DNA of 8,962 nucleotides. Source: Microbacteriaceae bacterium. Its GTDB lineage: Bacteria; Actinomycetota; Actinomycetes; Actinomycetales; Microbacteriaceae. The notes beneath the pieces are model-generated. The model saw only the letters and a list, made by a program, of their open reading frames with translations, was not told the origin of the DNA and did no database searches. The stretch covers positions 1-8,962 of the forward strand of contig JAGIAU010000075.1 in NCBI GenBank assembly GCA_017744755.1, written 5' to 3'. The position numbers and the translations under genes are program-made. Of the stretch, positions 1-6,199 are shown piece by piece; positions within the stretch are counted from its first letter, which is position 1; each line of letters starts with the position of its first letter.

Positions 1-1324
1 GCTCGGACAGGAACAGCTCGGCGGCGATCTCCGCGTTCGACCGGTCGGCGACCATGAGCCCGGCGACCTCGCGCTCGCGCGCGGAGAGCCCGTCCCAGCC
101 GCTCGGCTCGGGCGGCAGGCGCCGGCCGGTGGGACGCAGCTCGCGGGCCGCGGAGAGCCGGACGGCCCGGTGGCCGCGCTCGTTCGCCTCGGCCACGACC
201 TCGGCGAGCCGGCGCGAGGCCTCGCCCGTCTGCCGGAGCGCGATGCGGGCGCGGGCGGCCAGCACCTCGCCCTCGGCGGCCTCGATCCCGCGGCGGTGGC
301 GGTGCGCGTGCTCGACCGAGAGCAGGGCATGGTCCAGGGCCGCCTGCGCGTCGCCGGCGAGCAGCGCGACACGGCTGCGGATCCGTCCGATCGTCGAGTC
401 GACGATCGGGTGGCCGGCGAGCGGGTCGCAGCGCTGCAGCCACGACTGGGCGGCGTCGAGGTCGTGGTCGTCGACCGCCGCGTGCACGAGCACCTCGAAG
501 CAGATCGCGCGGTCGATGATCCGCAGATGCCCGAGGTCGGCGTCGCCGCCCGCGGCGAGGATGAGCCGGACGGTCGTCGGGACGTCCCCGATCGTGATGA
601 CCGCGTAGGCGGCGAGCACGTAGATCCCGCTCGCGACGACCGAGTCGGGGGCGATGCCGCTCGCGAGCAGCTCCGCGCAGCGCTGCTGGGCGAGCGCTCG
701 CCGGTCCGAGGTCCCGTCGACGACGGCGGCGCACGCGGTCGCGAACGCCCGGTCGATCGGCGAACGCGCCCCCGCGATCGCCGCCCGCACCGCCGCGTCC
801 GCCCCCGACACGTCGCCGGCGAACACCAGCACGCGCACCTCGACGCAGCGCATGAACGTGAGGAACGGATGGTCCTCCCGGCCGAACAGCGCGTCCGGCA
901 TGGGCCCGGCAAGCGCGAGCAGCTCGGCGGCGAGCTCGATCCGCGCGCAGGCGAGCGCCGCCTCCGCGATGAGCACCACGACGGGCGCCGCGAAGGTCGG
1001 GTCGAGCGCCGCTGCGCCGCCCGCCGCCAGGTCGCGGGCGGCATCCCCGATCGGGTCATCCGCCCGCCGGATCGCCTCGGGCCAGGTCGCGATCGCGAGG
1101 CCGGCCGCGGCCCGCGCGAGGGCGAGCGCGTCGGCGTCCGCCGCACTGGCGAGCGCCTGCTCCGCCAGCTCGTGGGCGAGCTCGAAGTCGCCGAGGATCG
1201 AGCGGCGGATCGACTCGACGGCGTCGGAGAACGCCTCGTCGCCCGGCTCCCGCGGCGCGGCCGGCGCCGCGTCGACCCCGCCGAAGACGGCGAGCATCCG
1301 ATCCATGCGTTCCGGGCGTCGCAT
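1..1324 (-). CDS. LuxR-family HTH transcriptional regulator (C-terminus cut by window edge)
   Basis: Reading the minus strand from the ATG at 1324 gives an uninterrupted frame of 441 codons that runs off the left edge. Residues 413-441 (LSAREREVAGL, then RSNAEIAAELFLSE) are the start of a LuxR/GerE-type helix-turn-helix; the recognition helix and stop lie outside the window. Residues ~30-400 are Ala/Leu/Glu-rich and helical, like the TPR-like region of large actinobacterial LuxR regulators. No P-loop is visible, and the length (probably ~480 aa complete) is far below the ~900 aa of AAA-containing LAL regulators. No receiver domain is seen, so the signal is unknown. In-frame ATG codons also occur at residues 7 and 10. 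I chose the first because TACGCT lies exactly 6 nt before it, while no Shine-Dalgarno is visible. The neighbouring lipoprotein gene is divergent. Family call is strong; target genes cannot be inferred. Confidence 0.88.
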   Translation of the reverse strand, partial: MRRPERMDRMLAVFGGVDAAPAAPREPGDEAFSDAVESIRRSILGDFELAHELAEQALASAADADALALARAAAGLAIATWPEAIRRADDPIGDAARDLAAGGAAALDPTFAAPVVVLIAEAALACARIELAAELLALAGPMPDALFGREDHPFLTFMRCVEVRVLVFAGDVSGADAAVRAAIAGARSPIDRAFATACAAVVDGTSDRRALAQQRCAELLASGIAPDSVVASGIYVLAAYAVITIGDVPTTVRLILAAGGDADLGHLRIIDRAICFEVLVHAAVDDHDLDAAQSWLQRCDPLAGHPIVDSTIGRIRSRVALLAGDAQAALDHALLSVEHAHRHRRGIEAAEGEVLAARARIALRQTGEASRRLAEVVAEANERGHRAVRLSAARELRPTGRRLPPEPSGWDGLSAREREVAGLMVADRSNAEIAAELFLSE

Positions 1325-1330
1325 GCCGAG

Positions 1331-1336
1331 AGCGTA
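1331..1336 (-). promoter_or_regulatory. Candidate -10 element of a leaderless transcript for the LuxR-type gene
   Basis: TACGCT on the minus strand ends 6 nt before the ATG at 1324, so transcription would start at or next to the start codon. No convincing -35 hexamer is visible. The same spacing recurs at four other genes in this window. Confidence 0.45.
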
Positions 1337-1468
1337 GAGCCCGCGGCGGCACCGGCTCCACCGTCCGGTTCGCGGGGGAGCGCCGCCGGCCATGAATACG
1401 ACGAAACCGCCATGCCGGTCCTCCCCGGCGAGCGCGAAAGTGAAGAGCGATGCGCCCGATATCCGGGC

Positions 1469-1476
1469 GAGGAAGG
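1469..1476 (+). promoter_or_regulatory. Ribosome binding site of the lipoprotein gene
   Basis: GAGGAAGG lies 10 nt before the ATG at 1487 and decides that start over upstream in-frame codons. It directly follows a 6-bp hairpin (arms 1453-1458 and 1464-1469, loop ATATC) that could modulate its accessibility. Confidence 0.6.
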
Positions 1477-1486
1477 CGAACCCGAC

Positions 1487-1879
1487 ATGTCACTTCCTGC
1501 TGCGCGCCCCGGCGCGTTCTCCGCCCTGCTCGCGAGCGCCGCCATCGCGAGCTCCCTGCTGCTCACCGCGTGCGGCACGACGGCGCCGCCCGCCGCGGCC
1601 CCGGACGCGCCGGTCGACGCGCCCGCGGAGGCGCCGGCCGCGGGCGGCGGAACCGTGCTGCCCGGTGACGGCAGCTATGTGATCGGCGTCGACGCGCCCT
1701 ACGGCGGCTACCGGCTCGTCGGCGATCCCGACGCCCTCCCGGCGGGCTGCGAGTGGTCGATCGACGACGGCGAGGGGAGCGTCGTCGACTCGAACGGCCT
1801 CTACGCGTTCCTCACGGACGTGCCCGAGTACGTCAACTTCGTGACGAGCGGCTGCCCCGACTGGGAGCAGTTCGAGTGA
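1487..1879 (+). CDS. Small secreted lipoprotein
   Basis: The 130-aa product starts with a signal peptide: an Arg at residue 7, a hydrophobic stretch ~10-26, and a lipobox LTAC with Cys29 as the predicted lipidated residue. A Pro/Ala-rich linker (31-56) follows, then a small folded domain (57-130). That domain reads GDGSYVIGVDAPYGGYR, a Cys88-Glu-Trp block, and ends in VNFVTSGCPDW. This layout resembles the actinobacterial secreted domain with a G.Y.VG.D..PG.Y opening, a C.W core and a terminal SGC..W. Cys88 and Cys123 could form a disulfide on the outer face of the membrane. Function is unknown. The longer same-frame reading upstream is antisense to the LuxR-type gene and is not used. The gene converges with maf across a large inverted repeat. 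Confidence 0.8.
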   Translation: MSLPAARPGAFSALLASAAIASSLLLTACGTTAPPAAAPDAPVDAPAEAPAAGGGTVLPGDGSYVIGVDAPYGGYRLVGDPDALPAGCEWSIDDGEGSVVDSNGLYAFLTDVPEYVNFVTSGCPDWEQFE

Positions 1880-1950
1880 GCCCCGGTGGGCGCCGTGCTC
1901 ACGAGCGCCCCTGCCGGTCCGAGGACGCTCGGGCCTGGACCGGACACTCG

Positions 1951-2023
1951 CGCACCATGACCCCGCTCCGGCACCACGCTCCCACTTGAAACGTTCGTGG
2001 TGCCGGAGTGAGGTCATGGTGCG
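1951..2023. repeat. 28-bp inverted repeat with 17-nt spacer (REPIN-like or bidirectional terminator)
   Basis: Arms 1951-1978 and 1996-2023 are inverted copies matching at 26 of 28 positions; each contains the core CACCATGACC and CTCCGGCACCACG. The spacer is 1979-1995. The element sits between two convergent genes (lipoprotein and maf). Transcripts from either side could form a long stem, so it may act as a bidirectional terminator, but neither side has a clear U-tract. Two inverted ~28-nt units with a short spacer in an intergenic site also fit a REPIN-type repeat. I see no other copy in the window and no clear target-site duplication. Confidence 0.85.
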
Positions 2024-2056
2024 GGAATCCAAGGTGGGACACCGCGGCGCCGCGTC

Positions 2057-2671
2057 CTACCGGTCGCGACTGACGAGGCCCGGCCAGGCCGTGCCGAGGC
2101 CGAGCGCCAGCTCGCGGAGCGCCGCGAGCGACAGGCCGACGACCGAGTGCGGGTCGCCGTCGATCCGGGTGATGAAGGGCGCGGCGAGACCCTCCAGGGT
2201 GAACGCGCCCGCGACGGGCAGCGGCTCGCCGGTCGCGACGTACCAGTCGATCTCCGCGTCCGACACCTCGGCGAACCCGACCTCCGTCGAGACGACCGCC
2301 GTCCCGCGGTCGCCCGTCGCCGCCTCGATGAGGCAGTGGCCCGTGTGCAGCACCCCCGTGCGCCCGCGCATCGTCCGCCAGCGCTCGCGCGCGACCGCCG
2401 CGTGGTGCGGCTTGCCGTAGACGACGCCGTCGAACTCGAAGACGGAGTCGCAGCCGAGGACCAGCCCGGCCTCGGGACCCGACCGCGCGGCGACCGCCTC
2501 CGCCTTCGCCACCGCGAGCAGCTCGACGAGGGCCCGCGGCTCGTGCGCCTCGCCCGCGGCCGCTGCGACGGCGACCTCGTCGACCTCCGGCGCGACGACG
2601 ACCGGCTCGACGCCGGCCATCCGGAGCAGGCCGAGGCGGGAGGGCGAGGTGGAGGCCAGGGTCAGGCGCAT
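2057..2671 (-). CDS. maf: Maf family nucleoside triphosphate pyrophosphatase
   Basis: The 204-aa product has the usual Maf length. Maf proteins hydrolyse non-canonical or specific (d)NTPs to monophosphates plus pyrophosphate in the cytoplasm, keeping modified nucleotides out of nucleic acids. Visible motifs: LASTSPSRLGLL (5-16, the N-terminal substrate loop), AKAEAV (55-60), GCDSVFEFDG (73-82) with Asp75 as the expected catalytic acid, GRTGVLHTGH (103-112), and IDGDPHSVVGLSL (170-182), which corresponds to the C-terminal GxxxxVVGLPL motif. The ATG at 2671 is preceded 6 nt upstream by AGGAG. The gene is divergent from the RNA methyltransferase with only 22 bp between start codons. Substrate preference among nucleotides cannot be read with certainty. 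Confidence 0.93.
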   Translation of the reverse strand: MRLTLASTSPSRLGLLRMAGVEPVVVAPEVDEVAVAAAAGEAHEPRALVELLAVAKAEAVAARSGPEAGLVLGCDSVFEFDGVVYGKPHHAAVARERWRTMRGRTGVLHTGHCLIEAATGDRGTAVVSTEVGFAEVSDAEIDWYVATGEPLPVAGAFTLEGLAAPFITRIDGDPHSVVGLSLAALRELALGLGTAWPGLVSRDR

Positions 2672-2677
2672 GTCGGG

Positions 2678-2682
2678 CTCCT
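2678..2682 (-). promoter_or_regulatory. Ribosome binding site of maf
   Basis: AGGAG on the minus strand lies 6 nt before the maf ATG at 2671. It abuts and overlaps by one base the candidate -10 hexamer of the divergent methyltransferase gene. Confidence 0.6.
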
Positions 2683-2687
2683 AGGCT
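2682..2687 (+). promoter_or_regulatory. Candidate -10 element of a leaderless transcript for the RNA methyltransferase gene
   Basis: TAGGCT ends 6 nt before the ATG at 2694, and there is no Shine-Dalgarno before that ATG. This spacing puts +1 at the start codon. No good -35 match is seen upstream, where maf coding sequence lies. Confidence 0.55.
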
Positions 2688-2693
2688 GGACGG

Positions 2694-3923
2694 ATGGACA
2701 GCGTGGAGCTCGACGTTACCGGCATCGCGCACGGCGGGTTCGGCGTCGCCCGCGGCGCGGACGGGCGGGTCGTGTTCGTCGCGGACGCGATCCCCGGCGA
2801 GCGGGTGCGCGCGGTCCTCACCGAGTCGAAGAAGTCCTTCGCGCGTGCCGTCGCCGTCGAGGTGCTCGAGGCGTCCCCGGATCGCGTCGATCACGTCTGG
2901 CCGGAGGCGTCGATCGAACGCGCCCCCGAGCGCCGGGTCGGCGGCGCCGAGTTCGGCCACATCCGTCTCGCCCGCCAGCGGGCGCTCAAGGCGGAGGTGC
3001 TGCGCGATGCGCTGCAGCGCTTCGGTGGCGTCGCTCCCGAGCGGATCGCGGCGCTGGAGGCCGTGGCGCCCGGCGAACCCGTGCAGGCCGCACCGGGCGA
3101 CGAGGCGGCGAACGGTCTCGGCTGGCGCACCCGCGTCCGCCTCCACGTCGCGCCGGACGGCCGCCCGGGCCAGTTCGCCCCGCGGTCCCATCGCGTCGTG
3201 CCCGTCGCCTCGCTCCCGCTCGCGGACCCGGGGACGGCGCCCGTGCTGCGGCAGATCTTCGCCGCCGGGGACACGATCGACGCGATCACGACCGGCGGCG
3301 AGCTCCGGCTGGTCTTCTCCACGACGAAGGGCCCGGCGCAGAAGCCGACCGTGATCACGGAGCGGGCGGGCGAGCGGACGTTCCGCGTCGACGACACGGG
3401 CTTCTGGCAGGTCCACCGCGAGGCGCCCGGCGTCCTCGTCCGGGCCGTCCGCGAGGCGATCGACGGCGACCTCCTCGACCCGTCCGCCGCGAACCTCGAC
3501 CTCTACGGCGGCGTCGGCCTGCTCGCCTCCGCCATCGCGGACGTCGGCGGTGCGGGCACCCGCGTCGAGACGATCGAGTCGGACGAACGCGCCTCGCGGC
3601 ATGCCGCGGAGAACCTCGGCGACCTCCCGGACGCCGTCGCCACGACGGCACGCGTCGACCGCTGGGCGCGTTCCGCCGCCCCGGCGCCCGGCGCGACGAT
3701 CGTCCTCGACCCGCCTCGCTCCGGCGCGGGGATCGAGACGGCGGCCGCGATCGCCGGCCTCGGCGCCGCCCAGCTCGTCTACGTCGCCTGCGATCCCGTC
3801 GCCCTCGCCCGCGACACGCGGACCCTCGAGGAGCACGGCTACGAGCTGACGCGCCTGCGCGCTCACGACCTCTTCCCCCACACCCACCACCTCGAGGCCG
3901 TCGCGACCTTCATCCGCCGCTGA
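2694..3923 (+). CDS. TrmA/RlmD-family RNA m5U methyltransferase lacking the Fe-S cysteines
   Basis: The 409-aa product is a class I SAM-dependent RNA uridine-5-methyltransferase. Domains: N-terminal TRAM-like beta-barrel (~1-60), central domain, and C-terminal Rossmann domain. Visible motifs: FWQVH (237-241), the SAM loop LDLYGGVGLLA (268-278), LDPPRSGAG (338-346), the nucleophile motif YVACDP (363-368) with Cys366, and HTHHLEAV (396-403) with Glu401 as the expected general base. The classical four-Cys [4Fe-4S] site is absent. The equivalent stretch reads GGAEFGHI (83-90), and Cys366 is the only cysteine in the protein. The nucleophile is followed by Asp rather than the usual Asn. Family membership is clear, but the target (tRNA U54 or a 23S rRNA uridine) cannot be decided from sequence, so no symbol is given. 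Start chosen from the TAGGCT-N6-ATG arrangement. Confidence 0.9.
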   Translation: MDSVELDVTGIAHGGFGVARGADGRVVFVADAIPGERVRAVLTESKKSFARAVAVEVLEASPDRVDHVWPEASIERAPERRVGGAEFGHIRLARQRALKAEVLRDALQRFGGVAPERIAALEAVAPGEPVQAAPGDEAANGLGWRTRVRLHVAPDGRPGQFAPRSHRVVPVASLPLADPGTAPVLRQIFAAGDTIDAITTGGELRLVFSTTKGPAQKPTVITERAGERTFRVDDTGFWQVHREAPGVLVRAVREAIDGDLLDPSAANLDLYGGVGLLASAIADVGGAGTRVETIESDERASRHAAENLGDLPDAVATTARVDRWARSAAPAPGATIVLDPPRSGAGIETAAAIAGLGAAQLVYVACDPVALARDTRTLEEHGYELTRLRAHDLFPHTHHLEAVATFIRR

Positions 3924-3947
3924 CGCCGAACGGAGCGGAGCGACGTC

Positions 3948-4040
3948 GGGCGGGGATGCCTCTCGACGACGATGGCCGGGCCTGGCGGGCGGCCGCAGCG
4001 CAGCGAAGGCCGCGGGCGGCGGCGAGAGGCATCCCCGCCC
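3948..4040. repeat. Perfect 18-bp inverted repeat with 57-nt loop, downstream of the methyltransferase
   Basis: Arms 3948-3965 (GGGCGGGGATGCCTCTCG) and 4023-4040 are exact reverse complements. Pairing continues outward with mismatches to about 3940/4048. The loop holds a nested hairpin with arms GCGGCC (3989-3994) and GGCCGC (4008-4013). It begins 24 nt after the methyltransferase stop codon. It may serve as a transcript 3' end or RNA stability structure; no U-tract follows. Confidence 0.8.
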
Positions 4041-4079
4041 GGCGCCGCGCAGCGGCCGAGGAACCGCCGCAGAGATGGA

Positions 4080-4108
4080 GATGGCCGGGCGAGAGCCGCC
4101 CGGCCATC
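4080..4108. terminator. Strong GC-rich hairpin, probable bidirectional terminator
   Basis: GATGGCCGGGCG (4080-4091) pairs perfectly with 4097-4108, giving a 12-bp stem and a 5-nt loop AGAGC. CCTCTTCC follows on the plus strand, only weakly U-rich, as is common for actinobacterial terminators. GATGGCCGGGC-like sequence also occurs at 3971-3981 inside the loop of the neighbouring inverted repeat. Confidence 0.65.
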
Positions 4109-4115
4109 CCTCTTC

Positions 4116-4152
4116 CGGATCAGAGCGACAACCCGAATATCGGTCTGATCCG
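4116..4152. terminator. 9-bp inverted repeat, possible accDE 3' hairpin
   Basis: CGGATCAGA (4116-4124) and TCTGATCCG (4144-4152) are exact inverted copies around a 19-nt spacer. It is the first clear hairpin met by minus-strand transcripts leaving accE, 125 nt past the stop codon. The terminator role is inferred from position and structure only. Confidence 0.45.
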
Positions 4153-4174
4153 CCCCCATGCCCCGACCTCGCGA

Positions 4175-4210
4175 ATGAACGCGTGTCGGGCGATGGACGC
4201 TTGTCGTGCG
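4175..4210. repeat. Two-copy 18-bp tandem repeat
   Basis: 4175-4192 (ATGAACGCGTGTCGGGCG) and 4193-4210 (ATGGACGCTTGTCGTGCG) match at 15 of 18 positions. Read on the plus strand, each unit would encode Met-(Asn/Asp)-Ala-Cys-Arg-Ala, but no supported gene covers it. No third copy flanks it. Confidence 0.6.
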
Positions 4211-4276
4211 GGTACGGGTCCCGCTCCGAGAGATGTTAGCCCACCACTATCGACAGCACCATAGACCCGGGACTGT

Positions 4277-4486
4277 TCAGTGGTCGCCGCGATGCGGCTC
4301 CAGCGCGCGTCGCCAGTCGTTGCGGAGCGCCGCGGGCTCGGACTCCGCCGCCGCGCGCTGCTCCTCGATCATCGAGGCGACGACCGAGGTGACGGCGGCG
4401 ACCTCCTCCGGCGTGAGCCCGGGGGTGAGGATGCGGAGATCGAGCCCTTCGTCTCGCGGCGCCCGCTCGGCGACCGGCTCGCTCAC
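4277..4486 (-). CDS. accE: Acyl-CoA carboxylase epsilon subunit
   Basis: The 69-aa product starts at GTG 4486. That GTG overlaps the accD stop by 4 nt (GTGA), so translation is probably coupled. Visible features: LDLRILTPGLTPEEVAAVTSVVASMI (split around residues 15-40), which matches the family pattern of a short beta strand followed by a TPEE-started helix, and a C-terminal WRRALEP block (58-64). AccE is a small helical subunit that binds the beta subunit hexamer and stabilises or activates some actinobacterial acyl-CoA carboxylases. Its position directly after accD is the strongest support, since the sequence is short and poorly conserved. A longer same-frame reading upstream to 4927 is antisense-style noise inside accD and is rejected. 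Confidence 0.87.
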   Translation of the reverse strand: MSEPVAERAPRDEGLDLRILTPGLTPEEVAAVTSVVASMIEEQRAAAESEPAALRNDWRRALEPHRGDH

Positions 4487-6081
4487 AGCGGGATGTTCCC
4501 GTGCTTCTTCGGCGGCTGCGCGGCGCGCTTGGTGCGCAGCGCGCGGAACGCCTTCGTGACGGCGACGCGCGTCGCGGCCGGCTCGATGACCCCGTCGAGC
4601 TCGCCGCGCTCGGCGGCGAGGAACGGCGAGGCGACCTCGTACGTGTAGTCGTTCGCGAGCTTGGTGCGGACGGCCGCGACGTCGCCGCCTGCCTCCTCGG
4701 CCTTCTTGAGCTCGCCGCGGTAGAGGATGTTCACCGCGCCCTGGCCGCCCATGACCGCGATCTCGGCCGTCGGCCACGCGTAATTGATGTCGGCGCCCAT
4801 CTGCTTGGAGCCCATGACGATGTAGGCGCCGCCGTAGGCCTTGCGCGTGATGACGGTGACGAGCGGCACGGTCGCCTCGGCGTAGGCGTAGAGGAGCTTC
4901 GCGCCGCGACGGATGATGCCGGTCCACTCCTGGTCGGTGCCGGGCAGGAAGCCGGGGGTGTCGACGAGGGTGAGGATCGGGATGGAGAACGCATCGCAGA
5001 AGCGGAGGAAGCGGGCGGCCTTCTCCCCGGCCGCGATGTTCAGCGTCCCCGCCATGACGTTCGGCTGGTTGGCGATGACGCCGACCGTGCGGCCCTCGAT
5101 GCGGCCGAATCCGACGACGACGTTCGGGGCGAAGAGCGGCTGGATCTCCAGGAAGTCGCCGCCGTCGACGATGTGCTCGATGACGGTGAGGATGTCGTAG
5201 GGCTGGTTCGTCGAGTCGGGGATGATCGCGTTGAGGCGGCGATCCTCGTCGGTGATCTCGAGCTCCGCATCGGCCTGGTAGACGGGGGCGTCGGTGTAGT
5301 TGTTGTCAGGGAGGAACGCGACGAGCGCGCGCACGTAGTCGAGCGCGTCGTCCTCGTCGGCGGCCAGGTAGTGGGCGACGCCGGAGGTCTTGTTGTGCGT
5401 GAGCGCTCCGCCGAGGTCCTCCATGGAGACGTCCTCGCCCGTGACCGTCTTGATGACGTCGGGACCGGTGACGAACATCTGCGAGGTCTTGTCGACCATG
5501 ACGACGAAGTCGGTGAGCGCGGGGGAGTAGACGGCGCCGCCCGCCGCCGGGCCCATGATGACGGAGATCTGCGGGATGACGCCGGAGGCCTGCGTGTTCC
5601 GCCGGAAGATCTCGCCGTACTTGCCGAGCGCGACGACGCCCTCCTGGATGCGGGCGCCGCCCGAGTCGAGGAGGCCGATGATCGGCACGCCCGTCTTCAG
5701 CGCGTGCTCCATGACCTTGACGATCTTCTCGCCGGCGACCTCGCCGAGGGAGCCGCCGAAGATCGTGAAGTCCTGCGAGTACACGGCCACCTGGCGGCCG
5801 TGGATGGTGCCGACGCCGGTGACGACGGCGTCGCCGTACGGCCGCGACCGCTCCATGCCGAACGCGGTCGTGCGGTGGCGGACGAACTCGTCGAGCTCGA
5901 CGAAGCTCCCGTGGTCGAGCAGCCCCGCGATGCGCTCACGGGCGGTCTGCTTCCCCTTCGCGTGCTGCTTCGCGATCGCGGCCTCGCCCGGAGCCGTGAC
6001 GGCCTCGTGGTAGCGGGCCTTGAGATCGGCGATCCGGCCTGCGGTCGTGGAGAGGTCGGGGGTCGTCGCGTCGTCCGCCAT
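4483..6081 (-). CDS. accD: Acyl-CoA carboxylase beta (carboxyltransferase) subunit
   Basis: The 532-aa product has the family's usual length. It transfers carboxyl from carboxybiotin on the alpha subunit to acyl-CoA, giving malonyl- or methylmalonyl-CoA for lipid synthesis. Crotonase-like motifs: GGARIQEG (141-148) and GPAAGGAVYSPA (177-188) in the N-terminal half, then DTPGFLPG (374-381) and RKAYGGAYIVMGSK (413-426) in the C-terminal half; these supply the oxyanion holes. Ile421 occupies the position that is Asp422 in Streptomyces PccB and Ile420 in its AccB. By that comparison the enzyme may accept acetyl-CoA as well as propionyl-CoA (inference). The ATG at 6081 gives the conserved-looking N-terminus; the frame stays open to 6123 but TAGGCT sits 7 nt before 6081. 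It forms an operon with accE and is divergent from birA. Confidence 0.95.
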   Translation of the reverse strand: MADDATTPDLSTTAGRIADLKARYHEAVTAPGEAAIAKQHAKGKQTARERIAGLLDHGSFVELDEFVRHRTTAFGMERSRPYGDAVVTGVGTIHGRQVAVYSQDFTIFGGSLGEVAGEKIVKVMEHALKTGVPIIGLLDSGGARIQEGVVALGKYGEIFRRNTQASGVIPQISVIMGPAAGGAVYSPALTDFVVMVDKTSQMFVTGPDVIKTVTGEDVSMEDLGGALTHNKTSGVAHYLAADEDDALDYVRALVAFLPDNNYTDAPVYQADAELEITDEDRRLNAIIPDSTNQPYDILTVIEHIVDGGDFLEIQPLFAPNVVVGFGRIEGRTVGVIANQPNVMAGTLNIAAGEKAARFLRFCDAFSIPILTLVDTPGFLPGTDQEWTGIIRRGAKLLYAYAEATVPLVTVITRKAYGGAYIVMGSKQMGADINYAWPTAEIAVMGGQGAVNILYRGELKKAEEAGGDVAAVRTKLANDYTYEVASPFLAAERGELDGVIEPAATRVAVTKAFRALRTKRAAQPPKKHGNIPL

Positions 6082-6088
6082 GCCGTAG

Positions 6089-6094
6089 AGCCTA
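6089..6094 (-). promoter_or_regulatory. Candidate -10 element of a leaderless accD transcript
   Basis: TAGGCT on the minus strand ends 7 nt before the accD ATG at 6081, and no Shine-Dalgarno is seen. A palindrome at 6106-6120 lies over the spacer and the place where a -35 would be. Confidence 0.55.
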
Positions 6095-6105
6095 CTGACC
6101 GCGCC

Positions 6106-6120
6106 GAGCGGGCCCCGCTC
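6106..6120. promoter_or_regulatory. 15-bp palindrome over the accD promoter (possible operator)
   Basis: GAGCGGG-C-CCCGCTC has perfect 7-bp arms around one central base. It lies 12 bp upstream of the candidate accD -10 element, where a repressor would block polymerase. No known regulator consensus is matched. In DNA this GC-rich, a chance palindrome is possible. Confidence 0.35.
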
Positions 6121-6175
6121 CACGTCACCCGAACGGGGCGCGGCGCGGTGCTGCCGCTCCGCGGCCGGAGGCGAG

Positions 6176-6181
6176 TACAGT
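6176..6181 (+). promoter_or_regulatory. Candidate -10 element of birA
   Basis: TACAGT is the best -10 match upstream of birA. It would start transcription near 6188 and leave a leader of about 64 nt holding the C-tract hairpin. No convincing -35 is visible. Confidence 0.4.
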
Positions 6182-6199
6182 GCTCGTCAGCCCGAACAT

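Larger units (their letters stand above)
3924..4276. other. Gene-free convergent intergenic region rich in hairpins
   Basis: No credible gene lies in these 353 bases; open frames here are short extensions of shadow frames. The region separates the convergent methyltransferase and accDE transcripts. It holds an 18-bp perfect inverted repeat, a strong 12-bp hairpin, a 9-bp hairpin and a two-copy 18-bp tandem repeat, listed separately. The stretch ~4225-4275 is less GC-rich than its surroundings. A loose stem there (CCACT at ~4241 with AGTGG at ~4279) straddles the accE stop codon. Confidence 0.7.

Noticed and set aside
170..1879. A 569-codon plus-strand open frame
   Set aside because: Most of it is antisense to the LuxR-type gene and is Arg/Gly/Asp-rich noise typical of high-GC DNA. 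Only the last 130 codons, with a signal peptide, lipobox and SD, form a believable protein.
1940..2035. An insertion-sequence or MITE insertion at the 28-bp inverted repeat
   Set aside because: No target-site duplication is seen at its borders and no transposase remnant is nearby; it is kept only as a repeat candidate.
1899..3890. A 663-codon minus-strand open frame
   Set aside because: It is antisense to the methyltransferase and out of frame with maf; its composition is shadow-like and no domain is visible.
2147..4264. A 705-codon plus-strand open frame
   Set aside because: It overlaps maf and runs in a second frame through the methyltransferase. The product is Arg/Pro/Gly-rich with no motif.
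6082..6123. Upstream start for accD at 6123, adding 14 residues
   Set aside because: The extension runs through the candidate -10 element, and 6081 gives the normal family N-terminus.
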